Shown: one piece after another, positions 1 through 8,949 of the stretch | Position numbering within the stretch: position 1 is the first letter of the stretch | Layout: every line of letters begins with the position of its first letter | Source of the DNA: Colwellia sp. Arc7-D | GTDB taxonomy: Bacteria > Pseudomonadota > Gammaproteobacteria > Enterobacterales > Alteromonadaceae | Length of the DNA: 64,000 bases | Direction: 5' to 3' | NCBI RefSeq assembly: GCF_003061515.1 | Contig: NZ_CP028924.1 | Coordinates: 3,286,001 to 3,350,000 of the forward strand | The notes under the pieces: generated by a model | What the model saw: only the letters and a program-made list of their open reading frames with translations | Database searches by the model: none | Told to the model about the DNA's origin: nothing | Program-made: the position numbers and the translations under genes

Positions 1-887
1 AGGTTAACTCGGGTTAATTGCTTTTTCCATAGCGCTAATAAAAATGAGCCCATTGCACCAACGCCGGCAGCTTCGGTTGGTGTTGCGTAACCAAAAAGTA
101 TCGAACCCAACACCGCAAACATCAACAATAAAGGGGGTAACAACGCTGAAATAAATAGCATTAAAGATAACGATTGTTGTTCTTCGCCATGCAATTTCGG
201 TGCTTGTTTTGGGATCACGTCAGGTCTAAAAATAGCGACAGCAATACAGTATAAAATGTAAAGAATGACGAGTATAAAACCAGGGATAACCGCACCAGCA
301 AATAAATCACCAACCGACACAGTTTTTGGGCTAAAAACCCCCATACTCAATTGAGCTTTTTGATAAGCACTTGAGAGAACATCACCCAGTAATACCAAGG
401 CAATTGAAGGGGGTATTATTTGCCCTAGCGTCCCCGTTGCACAAATAATACCAGAGGAAAATGCAGGGCTGTAACCACGTTTTAGCATGGTAGGTAACGA
501 TAATAACCCCATGGTAACTACTGTTGCACCCACAATGCCGGTGCTTGCTGCTAATAGCATACCGACCAAGGTCACTGAAATAGCTAAGCCAACATTGAAT
601 CGACCAAACAGCATCGCCATCGCATTGAGCAAATTCTCAGCTATTTTTGAACGCTCAAGCATAGCCCCCATAAAAATAAAAAGTGGTACTGCCAATAAGG
701 TTTGGTTATTAAGCACTCCGTAAAGTCGATTTGGTAATGCATATAAAAAAGAACTTTCGAATACATCAACACTTATACCAATACCGGCAAATAACAAAGC
801 GGTTCCAGCAAGCGATAATGCTACTGGGTAGCCCAGTAATAGAACACCACAAACAACAACAAACATTAATAAGGCTATATATTCCAT
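1..887 (-). CDS. dctM: TRAP transporter large permease, DctM type (3' part missing)
   Basis: This is the large membrane subunit of a tripartite ATP-independent periplasmic transporter, which imports organic acids or similar solutes using the sodium or proton gradient. The reading frame starts at ATG 885-887 and stays open for 295 codons to the window edge; the family is usually about 430 residues, so the C-terminal third lies outside. The visible protein is almost entirely hydrophobic helices, beginning MEYIALLMFVVVCGVLLLGY. Its start overlaps the stop of the preceding small-subunit gene by one base (TAATG), which indicates translational coupling. Substrate cannot be told from the sequence, and the solute-binding subunit (DctP) is not in this window. 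Confidence 0.85.
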   Translation of the reverse strand, partial: MEYIALLMFVVVCGVLLLGYPVALSLAGTALLFAGIGISVDVFESSFLYALPNRLYGVLNNQTLLAVPLFIFMGAMLERSKIAENLLNAMAMLFGRFNVGLAISVTLVGMLLAASTGIVGATVVTMGLLSLPTMLKRGYSPAFSSGIICATGTLGQIIPPSIALVLLGDVLSSAYQKAQLSMGVFSPKTVSVGDLFAGAVIPGFILVILYILYCIAVAIFRPDVIPKQAPKLHGEEQQSLSLMLFISALLPPLLLMFAVLGSILFGYATPTEAAGVGAMGSFLLALWKKQLTRVN

Positions 888-1432
888 TATTTAGCCCCTG
901 TACGATTTTCAGTATCGCGTAGGTTATCACTAAGCATTAATATATTACGCACTATTTCAGCTAAGCCTTGTAAAGATAAGGTTATGGCTAATAACAATAT
1001 TAGAGATTTGTTAAGGTAAACGAGAGGCAAGCCACCGGCTTCTGGCGAACTTTCCATAATATTCCATGACGACAGTACGTAATCTAAACTGATGAAAAAA
1101 ATAAAAATACAAACAGGTAATAACAAGATTACGCTACCAAACAAATTTAATAGCGCTTTTTGTTTAGGTGAATATTTTTGATAAAATATATCAACACGCA
1201 CATGACCATCGTGTTTCAACGTGTAAGCAGCACCTAGCATAAAAACAATGCCATGGAAGTAGAGCACCGACTCTTGCATGCCAATCCACCCAAGATTAAA
1301 GCCATACCTTAATACCACAATACTAAAAGTTAGCAGTACCATTAGGAGGGTCAACCAAGCAACAGCTTTACCCAGTAGTTCGGTGATAGTATCAATCGTT
1401 TGCACAAATTTATTCGCGAGCGTTAACAACAT
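887..1432 (-). CDS. dctQ: TRAP transporter small permease, DctQ type
   Basis: This is the small four-helix membrane subunit that partners DctM in TRAP transporters. The 181 residues contain four hydrophobic segments near residues 20-42, 54-73, 95-117 and 137-160, the normal DctQ architecture, with a charged C-terminal tail. A GGAAAG ribosome-binding site lies just before ATG 1432. The gene is directly coupled to dctM. In many operons dctP precedes dctQ; here bolA lies upstream instead, after a gap of about 320 bases, so the binding protein must be encoded elsewhere or beyond the left edge. Identification rests on topology and on the adjacent DctM. Confidence 0.82.
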   Translation of the reverse strand: MLLTLANKFVQTIDTITELLGKAVAWLTLLMVLLTFSIVVLRYGFNLGWIGMQESVLYFHGIVFMLGAAYTLKHDGHVRVDIFYQKYSPKQKALLNLFGSVILLLPVCIFIFFISLDYVLSSWNIMESSPEAGGLPLVYLNKSLILLLAITLSLQGLAEIVRNILMLSDNLRDTENRTGAK

Positions 1433-1750
1433 AGCTTTCCATTTATTTTATTATTATTTGAAAATTAATTGCCAAAGTTTACCTAAAGTTACCTCTGTAA
1501 GTGCTGATGCACAATGTTCACCATAAGTGGTCATTGTATCTTGAAGTCATTGCACGTTCACATTTATATAAACTCAACACGCTTATATAAATCTATTTTA
1601 TTTTTGTCTGTAATATCAAAACTGAACGTACACCCATTGCATCACCAGTGCTAAACATCCATGTATTATTGATATTGTTTACATGGATGTAAGTATCTAA
1701 TTTTTATATTAAACATAAAAGCTGACTTTACATAGTTATGAGTAATTATA
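1433..1750. other. intergenic region upstream of dctQM
   Basis: This AT-rich gap separates bolA from dctQM. I found no convincing gene in it; the overlapping plus-strand frame at 1278-1526 mostly shadows dctQ. It holds one clear inverted repeat at 1655-1690, listed separately, and should contain the promoter for dctQM. Confidence 0.6.
1655..1690. promoter_or_regulatory. 11-bp perfect inverted repeat upstream of dctQM
   Basis: The arms ACATCCATGTA (1655-1665) and TACATGGATGT (1680-1690) are perfect reverse complements separated by 14 bases. No T-run follows on either strand, so it does not look like an intrinsic terminator. It lies about 220 bases upstream of dctQ and 60 bases past the end of bolA. 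An operator for the TRAP genes is possible but unproven. Confidence 0.4.
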
Positions 1751-2074
1751 TTAACTGCTTTTTTTACTTCCCCCTAAGCATTTTGGCGATAAAGGTGTAT
1801 TTTCAGCGTAATAACTCTTCCACTCTTTTTCAGTATACGTATGGAGGGCAAGAGCATGAATTTTATCTGCAAGCTCTTCAGCTAAAATTGAATTTATAGC
1901 ACGATGGCGCTTAATTAAACGCTCTCCTTCAAACTCTTCTGAAACTATAATAACTTTAAAATGAGACTCGCTGCCCGGTGCAACATTATGTTGATGACTT
2001 TCATTTATAACGTCGAGGTGAAGAGGTGAGAAAGCAGAAAGTAGTTTTTCTTCGATAACGGCTTCGATTGTCAT
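1751..2074 (-). CDS. bolA: BolA family protein
   Basis: BolA proteins work with monothiol glutaredoxins in iron-sulfur and redox signalling and affect cell shape and the transition to stationary phase. The 107-residue protein has the family core near residues 37-67 (SHFKVIIVSEEFEG, then LIKRHRAINSILAEEL) and the conserved helix and loop preceding it. The length matches E. coli BolA (105). The C-terminal tail is short and rich in lysine and serine. It is monocistronic, transcribed toward the TRAP genes. It is more likely true BolA than IbaG because of its length and its TIEAVIEEKL N-terminus. Confidence 0.88.
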   Translation of the reverse strand: MTIEAVIEEKLLSAFSPLHLDVINESHQHNVAPGSESHFKVIIVSEEFEGERLIKRHRAINSILAEELADKIHALALHTYTEKEWKSYYAENTPLSPKCLGGSKKSS

Positions 2075-2211
2075 ATTTTTTCCCTGAAGTTGATCGGTTA
2101 ATGGATCAATTTAATTTTAGTCGCTACTGGTAATTATGCCATCTATCTAATCGAGTAACATCGTAATTTGTTATTTAAATGTAAGACCCATATTTTTATG
2201 AAGAAATCACT

Positions 2212-2787
2212 TTATAAACAAATATGACGAAAGGTTAGGTTAACTCGGCTAGTAATTGATTTGGCTCTTTTAGGTAAACTGTGTTGCCAGTATTTTTGGG
2301 TGTTACCTCGCATAATTAACAAACTACCCGGTGCAAGACTAATACTCTTTTTTTCTTTAGTTATAATATGCTTTAGTTGAAACTCTCGTTCAGCACCAAA
2401 AGATAACGAAGCAATGATTGGTAATGCACCCAGCTCAGGTTCATTATCACTATGCCAACCTACACTATCCTGTTGATCACGATATAAGTTTGCCAATACC
2501 GCGTTAAAGTCATGCTGGCAATAACGACTAACTTTTTCTTTAATTGCTAACAAACTGACCGACCAAGGCTCAGCAACTAAGGTGATATTGGAATAGCGGT
2601 AACTTAAATAATTGTCACCATACCAAGCCTGTAATCTGGGTATTTTCATTACTTTTCCAAACATTTTAATATCATCATGACGCCAAGCTAAGTTTTGCTT
2701 TAAGTCTTGAAAAATTATTTCTGCGTCATGCTTCGAATAAAAATTTTCAATGTACTCAATATCAGCATCTGGACAGTAAATTTTCAA
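2212..2787 (-). CDS. AlkB-type 2-oxoglutarate/Fe(II) dioxygenase
   Basis: This enzyme probably repairs alkylated DNA or RNA bases by oxidative demethylation. All key residues can be seen: the iron-binding HxD at His112 and Asp114 (GWHSDNEPELG), the second histidine at His169 (KYWQHSLPK), and the 2-oxoglutarate-binding arginines at 181 and 187 (RVNLTFR). The sequence resembles the eukaryotic ALKBH2/3-like branch common in marine gammaproteobacteria more than E. coli AlkB, which is longer at the N-terminus. At 191 residues it appears complete. It stands alone, divergent from rlmG, and no Ada-type regulator is adjacent. Confidence 0.88.
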   Translation of the reverse strand: MKIYCPDADIEYIENFYSKHDAEIIFQDLKQNLAWRHDDIKMFGKVMKIPRLQAWYGDNYLSYRYSNITLVAEPWSVSLLAIKEKVSRYCQHDFNAVLANLYRDQQDSVGWHSDNEPELGALPIIASLSFGAEREFQLKHIITKEKKSISLAPGSLLIMRGNTQKYWQHSLPKRAKSITSRVNLTFRHICL

Positions 2788-2925
2788 ATGAAATGCTTCC
2801 TAATTAATCTATGAGGTATATTTTGTAATATTTAACCTTATTATCTCGATAATTTTTGCAATTAACTAGCTCGCAGGGATAATTTTTGACACAATATCCT
2901 TTACGCCAACCAAGTATTTATCGCT

Positions 2926-4065
2926 ATGATCAGCCCTTTTATTATCAACGACAAAAATCTTTTTCTCGATCGTTTTCCCACCGGACAGGTAAACCGAAGC
3001 TTGCAAGCATGGGATGCAGCAGATGAATATATTATTAGTTATTTAGAGCAACAATCTTTAAGTGACTCAAAACAAAAAATTCTAATTTTTAACGATAATT
3101 TTGGCGCTATAACCTGTAATTTAACAGAGCATCAACTGTTCTGTGTAAATGACTCTTTTTTAAGCCATCAAGGCATAGCACTTAATTTAGAGCAAAATGG
3201 TTTATCGAATCAGGATGTCACTTTGCTTACCAGCTTAGAGGAGCTGCCAAGTGATATAGACATCGTGCTTTATAAAATACCTAAAGGCAAAGGACTACTC
3301 TGCCAGCAACTTAGTCAGATAAAACAACACCTCAGTAAAGATGTTATTTTTATTGCCAGTGATCGTGCTAAAGAAATTCATAGTTCAACACTAAAATTGT
3401 TTGAACAGTATTTAGGGACAACAAAAACATCACTAGCGGTGAAAAAAGCCCGACTGGTTTTTTGTGAACTTAATAATGACAAACCAACAACGGCTAATTT
3501 CCCCACATCATGGCCATTAGAAAAAACCGACTTTACCTTACATAACCACGCTAATGTTTATGCAAGAGAAAAGCTCGATATTGGTGCCCGCTATTTTATG
3601 GAAAATTTACCTGTGATTGCCGCAGAAAAACAGGTTATTGATCTTGGTTGTGGTAACGGAGTCATTGGTTTGCATGTGTTGTCAAAACAACCAAAAGCGC
3701 AAGTGCACTTTATTGATGAATCATACATGGCTATTGCCTCAGCAAAACTAAATATCACTGAAAACTTACCCTCAGCTATTGAGCAGTGCCAATTTCAAGT
3801 AAATGACTGTTTAACGAGTGTTGAAGGCGGCAGTGTTGATTTAGTATTGTGTAATCCACCCTTTCATCAACAAACAGCTACCACAGATCACATCGCTTGG
3901 CAGATGTTTAAAGATAGTCATCGGGTATTGAAAAAAGGCGGTGAATTACGCATTATTGGTAATCGTCAGCTTGGTTATCATATTAAATTAAAACGTATTT
4001 TTGGTAATGAAACACTTATAGCTAGTAATGATAAGTTTGTTACTATTTCGGCAATTAAGCGCTAA
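2926..4065 (+). CDS. rlmG: 23S rRNA (guanine-N2) methyltransferase RlmG
   Basis: RlmG methylates N2 of G1835 in 23S rRNA using S-adenosylmethionine. The protein is 379 residues, essentially the length of E. coli RlmG (378). The N-terminal half carries the family signature LQAWDAADEY near residues 26-35. The C-terminal Rossmann methyltransferase domain has the SAM loop DLGCGNG at 239-245 and the catalytic NPPF at 310-313 followed by HQQ. The paralogue RsmC is shorter and lacks the LQAWDAADEY segment. It is followed 30 bases later by a lipoprotein gene and may be cotranscribed with it. Confidence 0.9.
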   Translation: MISPFIINDKNLFLDRFPTGQVNRSLQAWDAADEYIISYLEQQSLSDSKQKILIFNDNFGAITCNLTEHQLFCVNDSFLSHQGIALNLEQNGLSNQDVTLLTSLEELPSDIDIVLYKIPKGKGLLCQQLSQIKQHLSKDVIFIASDRAKEIHSSTLKLFEQYLGTTKTSLAVKKARLVFCELNNDKPTTANFPTSWPLEKTDFTLHNHANVYAREKLDIGARYFMENLPVIAAEKQVIDLGCGNGVIGLHVLSKQPKAQVHFIDESYMAIASAKLNITENLPSAIEQCQFQVNDCLTSVEGGSVDLVLCNPPFHQQTATTDHIAWQMFKDSHRVLKKGGELRIIGNRQLGYHIKLKRIFGNETLIASNDKFVTISAIKR

Positions 4066-4095
4066 CTTGACACACTTAACCTTGAAGAAATCCAT

Positions 4096-4665
4096 ATGAA
4101 ATCAACACTATTTAAGTTTATGCTTTTAGGTACAACAGCTTTATTAATCGCTTGCAGTACGCCAATCAAACAGGTAATTGTCAGCCCAGAACTTAATATT
4201 GGTAGTAGTAACGCCTACCAACAAAAACAAGCGCAATTAGGTTTGCGTGATTTACGCACCTCACCCCACATCGTACAAATTTTACGTACAGGTGAAGCTG
4301 CAATATTATATTCACCGCAACAGCCTATTATTGACACCGTAGAAAAATCACTTAGCTCAGCATTAAAAGCTAATGGCTTGCAAATTAAAGCGCCAGCTGC
4401 CAATCAAGTTGAAATCATTATCGATAATGCTTTGGTAAGTGTTCAACAATCAATGATGAAATATAGCGCAAGTAATCAAATGAATATTCGTGTGGTTATA
4501 AATAATAGTAAAGGTACGTTAACAAAAACATTTAAAATAACGGGCACGAGTAAAGGGCCTCTAAAGGCGGATTTAGCGGTACTAGAGCGTGATTTTAATC
4601 AACAACTCGCGAAGTTATTAACACAAATAGTACAAAATGAAGAATTACAGCAGTTTATGCAATAG
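4096..4665 (+). CDS. YajG family lipoprotein
   Basis: This is a predicted lipoprotein of 189 residues. The signal peptide ends in the lipobox LIAC with the lipidated cysteine at residue 20. The remainder resembles the YajG family, whose members are outer-membrane-associated lipoproteins of unknown function: an early proline-rich strand (VIVSPEL) and a long alternating core. The residue after Cys20 is Ser, consistent with export to the outer membrane. It lies between rlmG and a secreted cyclophilin on the same strand with short gaps. Family assignment is by general resemblance, so moderate. Confidence 0.65.
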   Translation: MKSTLFKFMLLGTTALLIACSTPIKQVIVSPELNIGSSNAYQQKQAQLGLRDLRTSPHIVQILRTGEAAILYSPQQPIIDTVEKSLSSALKANGLQIKAPAANQVEIIIDNALVSVQQSMMKYSASNQMNIRVVINNSKGTLTKTFKITGTSKGPLKADLAVLERDFNQQLAKLLTQIVQNEELQQFMQ

Positions 4666-4714
4666 CTTTCAATGTGTTAACTTTCCTGCTTTTGCTTAAA
4701 TAGAGAATTTCATC

Positions 4715-5299
4715 ATGAGAAGTTTTTCGGTTATATTTTTATTTTTATTTTCAGTTACCTGTAATGCCAAGAACTTAGCGATAGACCCTGACAATCTATT
4801 TCCACAGGTAAAACTTGAAACCTCAATGGGAGTAATTATTGTTGAACTTGATAGAATTCGTGCTCCGTTGACGGTAGATAATTTTTTAACTTATGTTGTT
4901 TCAGGCGAGTATGACGACACAATCTTTCATCGTGTGGTGTCTGAATTCATTGTTCAAGGTGGCGGTTATAACGAAAATTTTGAACTTAAAAAAGTAAATG
5001 AAAACATAGTAAATGAGTCTGGTAACGGCTTAAAAAATGAAATAGGCACAATCGCCATGGCGAAAGAGCGTCATCCTCACTCAGCCAACAGACAGTTCTT
5101 TTTTAATGTTAATGACAATACCAGTTTAGATCCTGGCAGAAAATGGGGATACACTGTTTTTGGCGCTATAACTGAAGGCCAGGAGGTTGTAGATGCTATG
5201 GCACTAGTAACAACAGACTATAGTGATGTAATGGGCTGGGAGGATGTTCCTTTAGAACCAATAATGTTAATTAAAGCCAGTTTATTGCCAGCGTTATAA
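4715..5299 (+). CDS. secreted cyclophilin-type peptidyl-prolyl isomerase
   Basis: This enzyme catalyses cis-trans isomerisation of X-Pro bonds and probably helps proteins fold in the periplasm. A signal peptide covers about residues 1-18 (hydrophobic core, cleavage near CNA). The cyclophilin fold follows: the opening strand LETSMGVIIVEL near 34-45, the active-site FHRV at 71-74 with QGGG at 81-84, and QFFFNV at 127-132. The short loops are typical of the bacterial PpiA/PpiB group. At 194 residues it is close to E. coli PpiA (190). No terminator is obvious behind it. Confidence 0.88.
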   Translation: MRSFSVIFLFLFSVTCNAKNLAIDPDNLFPQVKLETSMGVIIVELDRIRAPLTVDNFLTYVVSGEYDDTIFHRVVSEFIVQGGGYNENFELKKVNENIVNESGNGLKNEIGTIAMAKERHPHSANRQFFFNVNDNTSLDPGRKWGYTVFGAITEGQEVVDAMALVTTDYSDVMGWEDVPLEPIMLIKASLLPAL

Positions 5300-5467
5300 A
5301 ATGCTTTATCATGATATATATAAAACATTTCAAATATAAAAAATAATAATAAAAACAACAATAATAATAAAATTAACAGCCAATAAAATCCCCTTAAATA
5401 TCGAGTACTAAATACTCGTTGGGTTCAGTGAATCGCATATGAGTTACAATTTCACTACGTCTTAACT

Positions 5468-5496
5468 TTGACAATTTTAGTTTTCTCTACGATAAC
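5468..5496 (+). promoter_or_regulatory. candidate sigma-70 promoter
   Basis: TTGACA at 5468-5473 is followed by a 17-base spacer and GATAAC at 5491-5496. It points toward the small unknown gene at 5589 and would start transcription about 85 bases before it. The region just upstream also holds a small dyad, CGAGTA-N5-TACTCG, at 5402-5418. Confidence 0.4.
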
Positions 5497-5588
5497 TAAA
5501 CAATGACAAACAACAAGACACGGAAATTATTACTAACTTATTTCCTTCGCTAAATTATTTATTGGCTAAATATTACATAAGGAATGTC

Positions 5589-5918
5589 ATGATAATTGAG
5601 CAGTTTATCAATGAAAAAATCACACAAATCAGGGCCTATATTACCGCGGTTATCAATCATTCTATCCATTATACTGAACTCGACCATTTCGTCGAAAATA
5701 CGATGGCAGAATGGACCTTACTCAGTGTTAGTGACGAAACCCCCAGTAATGCGAGAGAACGTGTGTTTTGGCATATAATGCATGAACTATGCCTTCATAG
5801 TGCTAATGATCTTGAACGAGATTTATACTTCAAAAGTGAAATATCTACCTGCTTAGATTTTTTCTCAGGTACAGGCAGTTACCCTATTGACTGCATAGGT
5901 TGGCGACCGCTGCCATAA
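5589..5918 (+). CDS. hypothetical protein, 109 residues
   Basis: I do not recognise this protein. The frame opens at TTG 5562, but ATG 5589 is preferred because AAGGA lies seven bases before it. The protein is soluble, mildly acidic and rich in aromatic residues and histidine, with an N-terminal helical half and a cysteine-containing C-terminal half ending SYPIDCIGWRPLP. There are no membrane segments or signal peptide. It stands alone between a cyclophilin gene and an ampG-like gene, with a plausible promoter of its own. The frame, ribosome-binding site and amino-acid composition suggest a real gene. Confidence 0.6.
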   Translation: MIIEQFINEKITQIRAYITAVINHSIHYTELDHFVENTMAEWTLLSVSDETPSNARERVFWHIMHELCLHSANDLERDLYFKSEISTCLDFFSGTGSYPIDCIGWRPLP

Positions 5919-6052
5919 CCTCTAGAAATAAGCCTACAAAAGCAGGTTATAGGAAACAACTAATTACCTGTTACCAAAGATTAAACTTCTGTTTACTAAT
6001 ACATTTTGATAGCCTATTAGCTTACCTTCTCGCATTCATTAGGCTTTGAGCA

Positions 6053-7312
6053 ATGCAATCTCCAACCTTTAAGCAAGCAATATTTAATCGTCGCATGCTA
6101 ATTTGTATATTCACTGGCTTTAGCTCTGGGCTACCTTTGTTTATTTTATACCAACTCGTGCCGGGTTGGTTACGCTCTGAAGGAGTCAGCCTGACTGAAA
6201 TAGGCTTATTCTCATTAATTGGTATTCCGTACGTTTGGAAGTTTATTTGGTCACCTTTAATGGACAGGTACTCTTTACCTGTTCTTGGTCGACGCCGCAG
6301 TTGGATGTTACTTACCCAAGTACTTTTACTCTTCTCCATTGCTGGTTTTGGGTTTGTTGACCCTGTAATGAACATTTGGAGTGTTGCTTATTTAGCTGCC
6401 TCTGTTGCATTTTTTAGTGCTAGCCAAGATATAGTACTCGACGCTTACCGGCGTGAACTTCTACCTGAGCATGAATTGGGTTTAGGTAATTCTATTCACG
6501 TACAAGCTTATCGACTTTCTGGCTTAGTACCCGGTTCATTAGCATTTATTCTAGCTGATCACATCAGTTGGCAAGCCGTATTCCTTATTGTTGCGGCTTT
6601 TATGTTTATTGGTATTTTTCTTAGCCTGACAATAAAAGAGCTTAACAATAGCGCACAAGCGCCAAAAACTTTACAAGATGCGGTTGTCTTGCCCTTTAAA
6701 GACTTTATCAACAGAGAAGGCATAAAATCAGCCTTGCTAATACTCGCTTTTTTATTTTTATATAAGCTAGGCGATAGTATGGCGACAGCATTACAAACAC
6801 CTTTTTTCATTGATTTGGGCTTCACAAAAACTGAAATTGGTGTTGTTGCTAAAACCGCGTCATTAATTGCTATGACCATAGGTTTGGCGGTTGGTGGTAT
6901 AGTAATGATTAAGCTGAGTATTAATCGAGCCCTTTGGTTATTTGGTTTTGTGCAAATAATCAGTATTTTAGGTTTTGCTGCTTTAGCTGAAATTGGTCAC
7001 AATACTTACGCCTTAGCTTTTGCAATGGGTTTTGAATACTTGGGCGTAGGCCTGGGTACAGCGGCCTTTACAGCTTTTATTGCTAGAGCAACTAACCCTG
7101 CATTTGCTGCAACGCAATTTGCATTATTTACAGCATTAACGGCATTACCCAGAACATTTGCGAATGCCACCACAGGCATGATTGTCGAACAGATAGGTTG
7201 GACTAATTTTTACTTCATATGCACCGCGTTAGCGATACCGGGTATGCTAATGCTATTAAAAGTTGCGCCATGGCGTGAACCAACTAAACAAGCAACGCAG
7301 GAGATAGCGTAA
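6053..7312 (+). CDS. ampG: AmpG-like MFS permease
   Basis: This is a major-facilitator permease of the AmpG group, which imports anhydromuropeptides released during cell-wall turnover. Several features match AmpG closely: the N-terminal NRRMLICIFTGFSSGLPLF, the following helix ending in SEGVSLTEIGLFSLIGIPY, and the arginine-rich loop after the LMDRYSLPVLGRRRSW segment. The 419 residues form about 12 hydrophobic helices, slightly shorter than E. coli AmpG (491), which has extra C-terminal helices. No ampD or beta-lactamase gene is nearby. Some homologues of this length may carry other substrates, so the exact substrate is inferred. Confidence 0.82.
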   Translation: MQSPTFKQAIFNRRMLICIFTGFSSGLPLFILYQLVPGWLRSEGVSLTEIGLFSLIGIPYVWKFIWSPLMDRYSLPVLGRRRSWMLLTQVLLLFSIAGFGFVDPVMNIWSVAYLAASVAFFSASQDIVLDAYRRELLPEHELGLGNSIHVQAYRLSGLVPGSLAFILADHISWQAVFLIVAAFMFIGIFLSLTIKELNNSAQAPKTLQDAVVLPFKDFINREGIKSALLILAFLFLYKLGDSMATALQTPFFIDLGFTKTEIGVVAKTASLIAMTIGLAVGGIVMIKLSINRALWLFGFVQIISILGFAALAEIGHNTYALAFAMGFEYLGVGLGTAAFTAFIARATNPAFAATQFALFTALTALPRTFANATTGMIVEQIGWTNFYFICTALAIPGMLMLLKVAPWREPTKQATQEIA

Positions 7313-7314
7313 CT

Positions 7315-7485
7315 ATGATCAAACTATTTTTTCTTGTACCTATATTAATGTGCGCTATTTGGTATTGGTATTTAAAAAGTAATAACTACACCCTAAAAGA
7401 AGGATTAAAAGGCTTCGGTTATATTTTTGCTTTTAACGGTACAATTATCGCATTTTTTGTATTAATGTTATTTATAACGAATTAG
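7315..7485 (+). CDS. small two-helix membrane protein (56 residues)
   Basis: This short gene begins two bases after the ampG stop codon, with GGAG ending about 11 bases ahead of its ATG. The predicted 56-residue protein (MIKLFFLVPILM..., ending FVLMLFITN) has two hydrophobic helices near residues 3-20 and 36-54, joined by a short charged loop (LKSNNYTLKEGLKG). I know no function. The tight spacing behind ampG suggests an operon partner. It is too short to be secure on sequence alone, but its position, ribosome-binding site and clean membrane profile favour a real gene. Confidence 0.55.
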   Translation: MIKLFFLVPILMCAIWYWYLKSNNYTLKEGLKGFGYIFAFNGTIIAFFVLMLFITN

Positions 7486-7629
7486 TTAAATAGAATATAT
7501 TTAATGGCTAAAATAAATAACTCATCGTTTTTAAATAGTCTACACCTAATGTTTCGGGTTAGTTAGTTCACCAAATACCTGATTATTATCTCATGTTATA
7601 AATACAATTTTTATCTATAAGGAAAATTC

Positions 7630-8127
7630 ATGAAAACTTTACCAAGCCTAATATTATTAACAGCGGCTATATCAACAGCAAGCTTTTTAACCTTAACCAC
7701 TAGCGCACAAGCAACAGAAGTAAGACAAGCAAGTAATGAAAAACAAGCTGATACGGCAATTACCTACCGTAAGTCTGTTCTGCAGTTAATTCGCAGTAAT
7801 ATGGGCCCCTTAGGCGCTATGGCTAAAGGTAATATTCCTATGAATGCTGATGTGATTACAAAAAACGCTGAGCGTATAGCTTTTTTAGCACCAATGATGC
7901 ATGACTACTTTTCGCTGGATACCAGTAAATTTAATATAAAAACTGATGCTAAAGACAGCATTTGGTCAAACCATAAAGATTTTAGCAATAAAATAGATGA
8001 CTTAGTTACTGCGGCTAATGGCTTAAAAATGGTTGGAGAAAAGAATGAAAAAGATAGTTTTAAAAAAGCTATCGGTGCCGTTGGCGCAAGCTGTAAATCT
8101 TGTCATGATGATTTTAAAAAAGATTAA
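7630..8127 (+). CDS. cytochrome c' family protein
   Basis: This is a periplasmic cytochrome of the c'/c556 group, a four-helix bundle with one heme near the C-terminus. A signal peptide ends near residues 26-28 (AQA). The heme site is Cys155-Lys-Ser-Cys158-His159, only six residues from the C-terminus, as expected for this family. The mature protein is about 137 residues. The converging neighbour is a b561-type membrane cytochrome, a pairing often seen in marine gammaproteobacteria and suggestive of electron exchange. A GGAAAA stretch lies before the ATG. Its physiological partner (NO or other ligand binding versus electron transfer) cannot be read from sequence. Confidence 0.88.
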   Translation: MKTLPSLILLTAAISTASFLTLTTSAQATEVRQASNEKQADTAITYRKSVLQLIRSNMGPLGAMAKGNIPMNADVITKNAERIAFLAPMMHDYFSLDTSKFNIKTDAKDSIWSNHKDFSNKIDDLVTAANGLKMVGEKNEKDSFKKAIGAVGASCKSCHDDFKKD

Positions 8128-8139
8128 ACGCTTATAAAA

Positions 8140-8182
8140 AAAAGTGCTCTCAATGAGTAAAATCAATGAAAGCACTTTTCCC
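8140..8182. terminator. bidirectional terminator between cytochrome c' and b561 genes
   Basis: A 13-base stem (8140-8152 with 8167-8179, one mismatch) starts in an A-run and ends in a T-run. It lies between two converging genes and can serve both. Confidence 0.75.
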
Positions 8183-8256
8183 CTAAAAATTCAGTCTGCT
8201 AAAGCCAATTCCATAATACAATTATAGCTGTACTTCAAACTACTTGAACTAGCGCA

Positions 8257-8949
8257 TTAGTAACCAAAATAGTCATCAACAGGTACTGGCGGCCATATTT
8301 CAATAATGAAATATAAAGTTATCGCTGTCATAGCAATACAGACTATAAAGCCTAACCACGGAAACGATCCTTGAGAATGTACAGCTTCATTTACTGTTTT
8401 CTTACCGGTGATCATTGCACTTGTTAAATGTTTTTTGTGCTTAATTTTATAAAACAAAATTACGCCTATATGCAGAACAATAAAGCCGAGTAGCACATAA
8501 ACTATATTGTGATGTATAAAATTAGCTATAGCTTGCCAAAAATTATTCAGTACACCGTAGTATGGAGCATCATTAAAAATGTCATCTGTGGTAAATAAGC
8601 CGCTAATCGCCTGAGCTAGTATTAGTGACAACAAGGCTATAACAGAATAAGCGCCCATTGGGTTATGCCCAATGTAATCTTGTGAGCCTTTACCGCGTAA
8701 GTAATGTAAGGTCTTTATAGGTGATATGACAAACTGACTAAACTTAGCGTAGTAAGTACCTAATACTCCCCATAAAATTCTAAAAATGACGATAGCAAGG
8801 CAGGCGTAACCGCCATAAAAATGCCACTGCGTAGCATTGGCTAGCATTTCTTCATCTAATACTTTTACACTGATAAATTGAAAAGCAATAATGATGACCA
8901 ACAACCAGTGACAGATCCGAATAGGCAGATCCCACACTTTTATTTTCAT
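8257..8949 (-). CDS. cytochrome b561 family membrane protein
   Basis: This is a di-heme b-type cytochrome of the bacterial b561/hydrogenase-cytochrome-b type, probably carrying electrons between quinols and a periplasmic cytochrome. The protein from ATG 8949 has 230 residues; an upstream in-frame ATG at 8994 is less likely, because GAGGG sits nine bases before 8949 and the protein then begins MKIKVWDLPIRICHW, the usual start of the family with heme-ligand His14. Hydrophobic helices with further histidines follow (HFYGGY, FIHHNIVYVLLGFIVLHIG). It faces the cytochrome c' gene, which may encode its partner. Confidence 0.85.
   Translation of the reverse strand: MKIKVWDLPIRICHWLLVIIIAFQFISVKVLDEEMLANATQWHFYGGYACLAIVIFRILWGVLGTYYAKFSQFVISPIKTLHYLRGKGSQDYIGHNPMGAYSVIALLSLILAQAISGLFTTDDIFNDAPYYGVLNNFWQAIANFIHHNIVYVLLGFIVLHIGVILFYKIKHKKHLTSAMITGKKTVNEAVHSQGSFPWLGFIVCIAMTAITLYFIIEIWPPVPVDDYFGY

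Noticed and set aside
487..922. Plus-strand ORFs at 487-723 and 731-922
   Set aside because: They are shadows of the dctM gene on the minus strand; neither has a family pattern.
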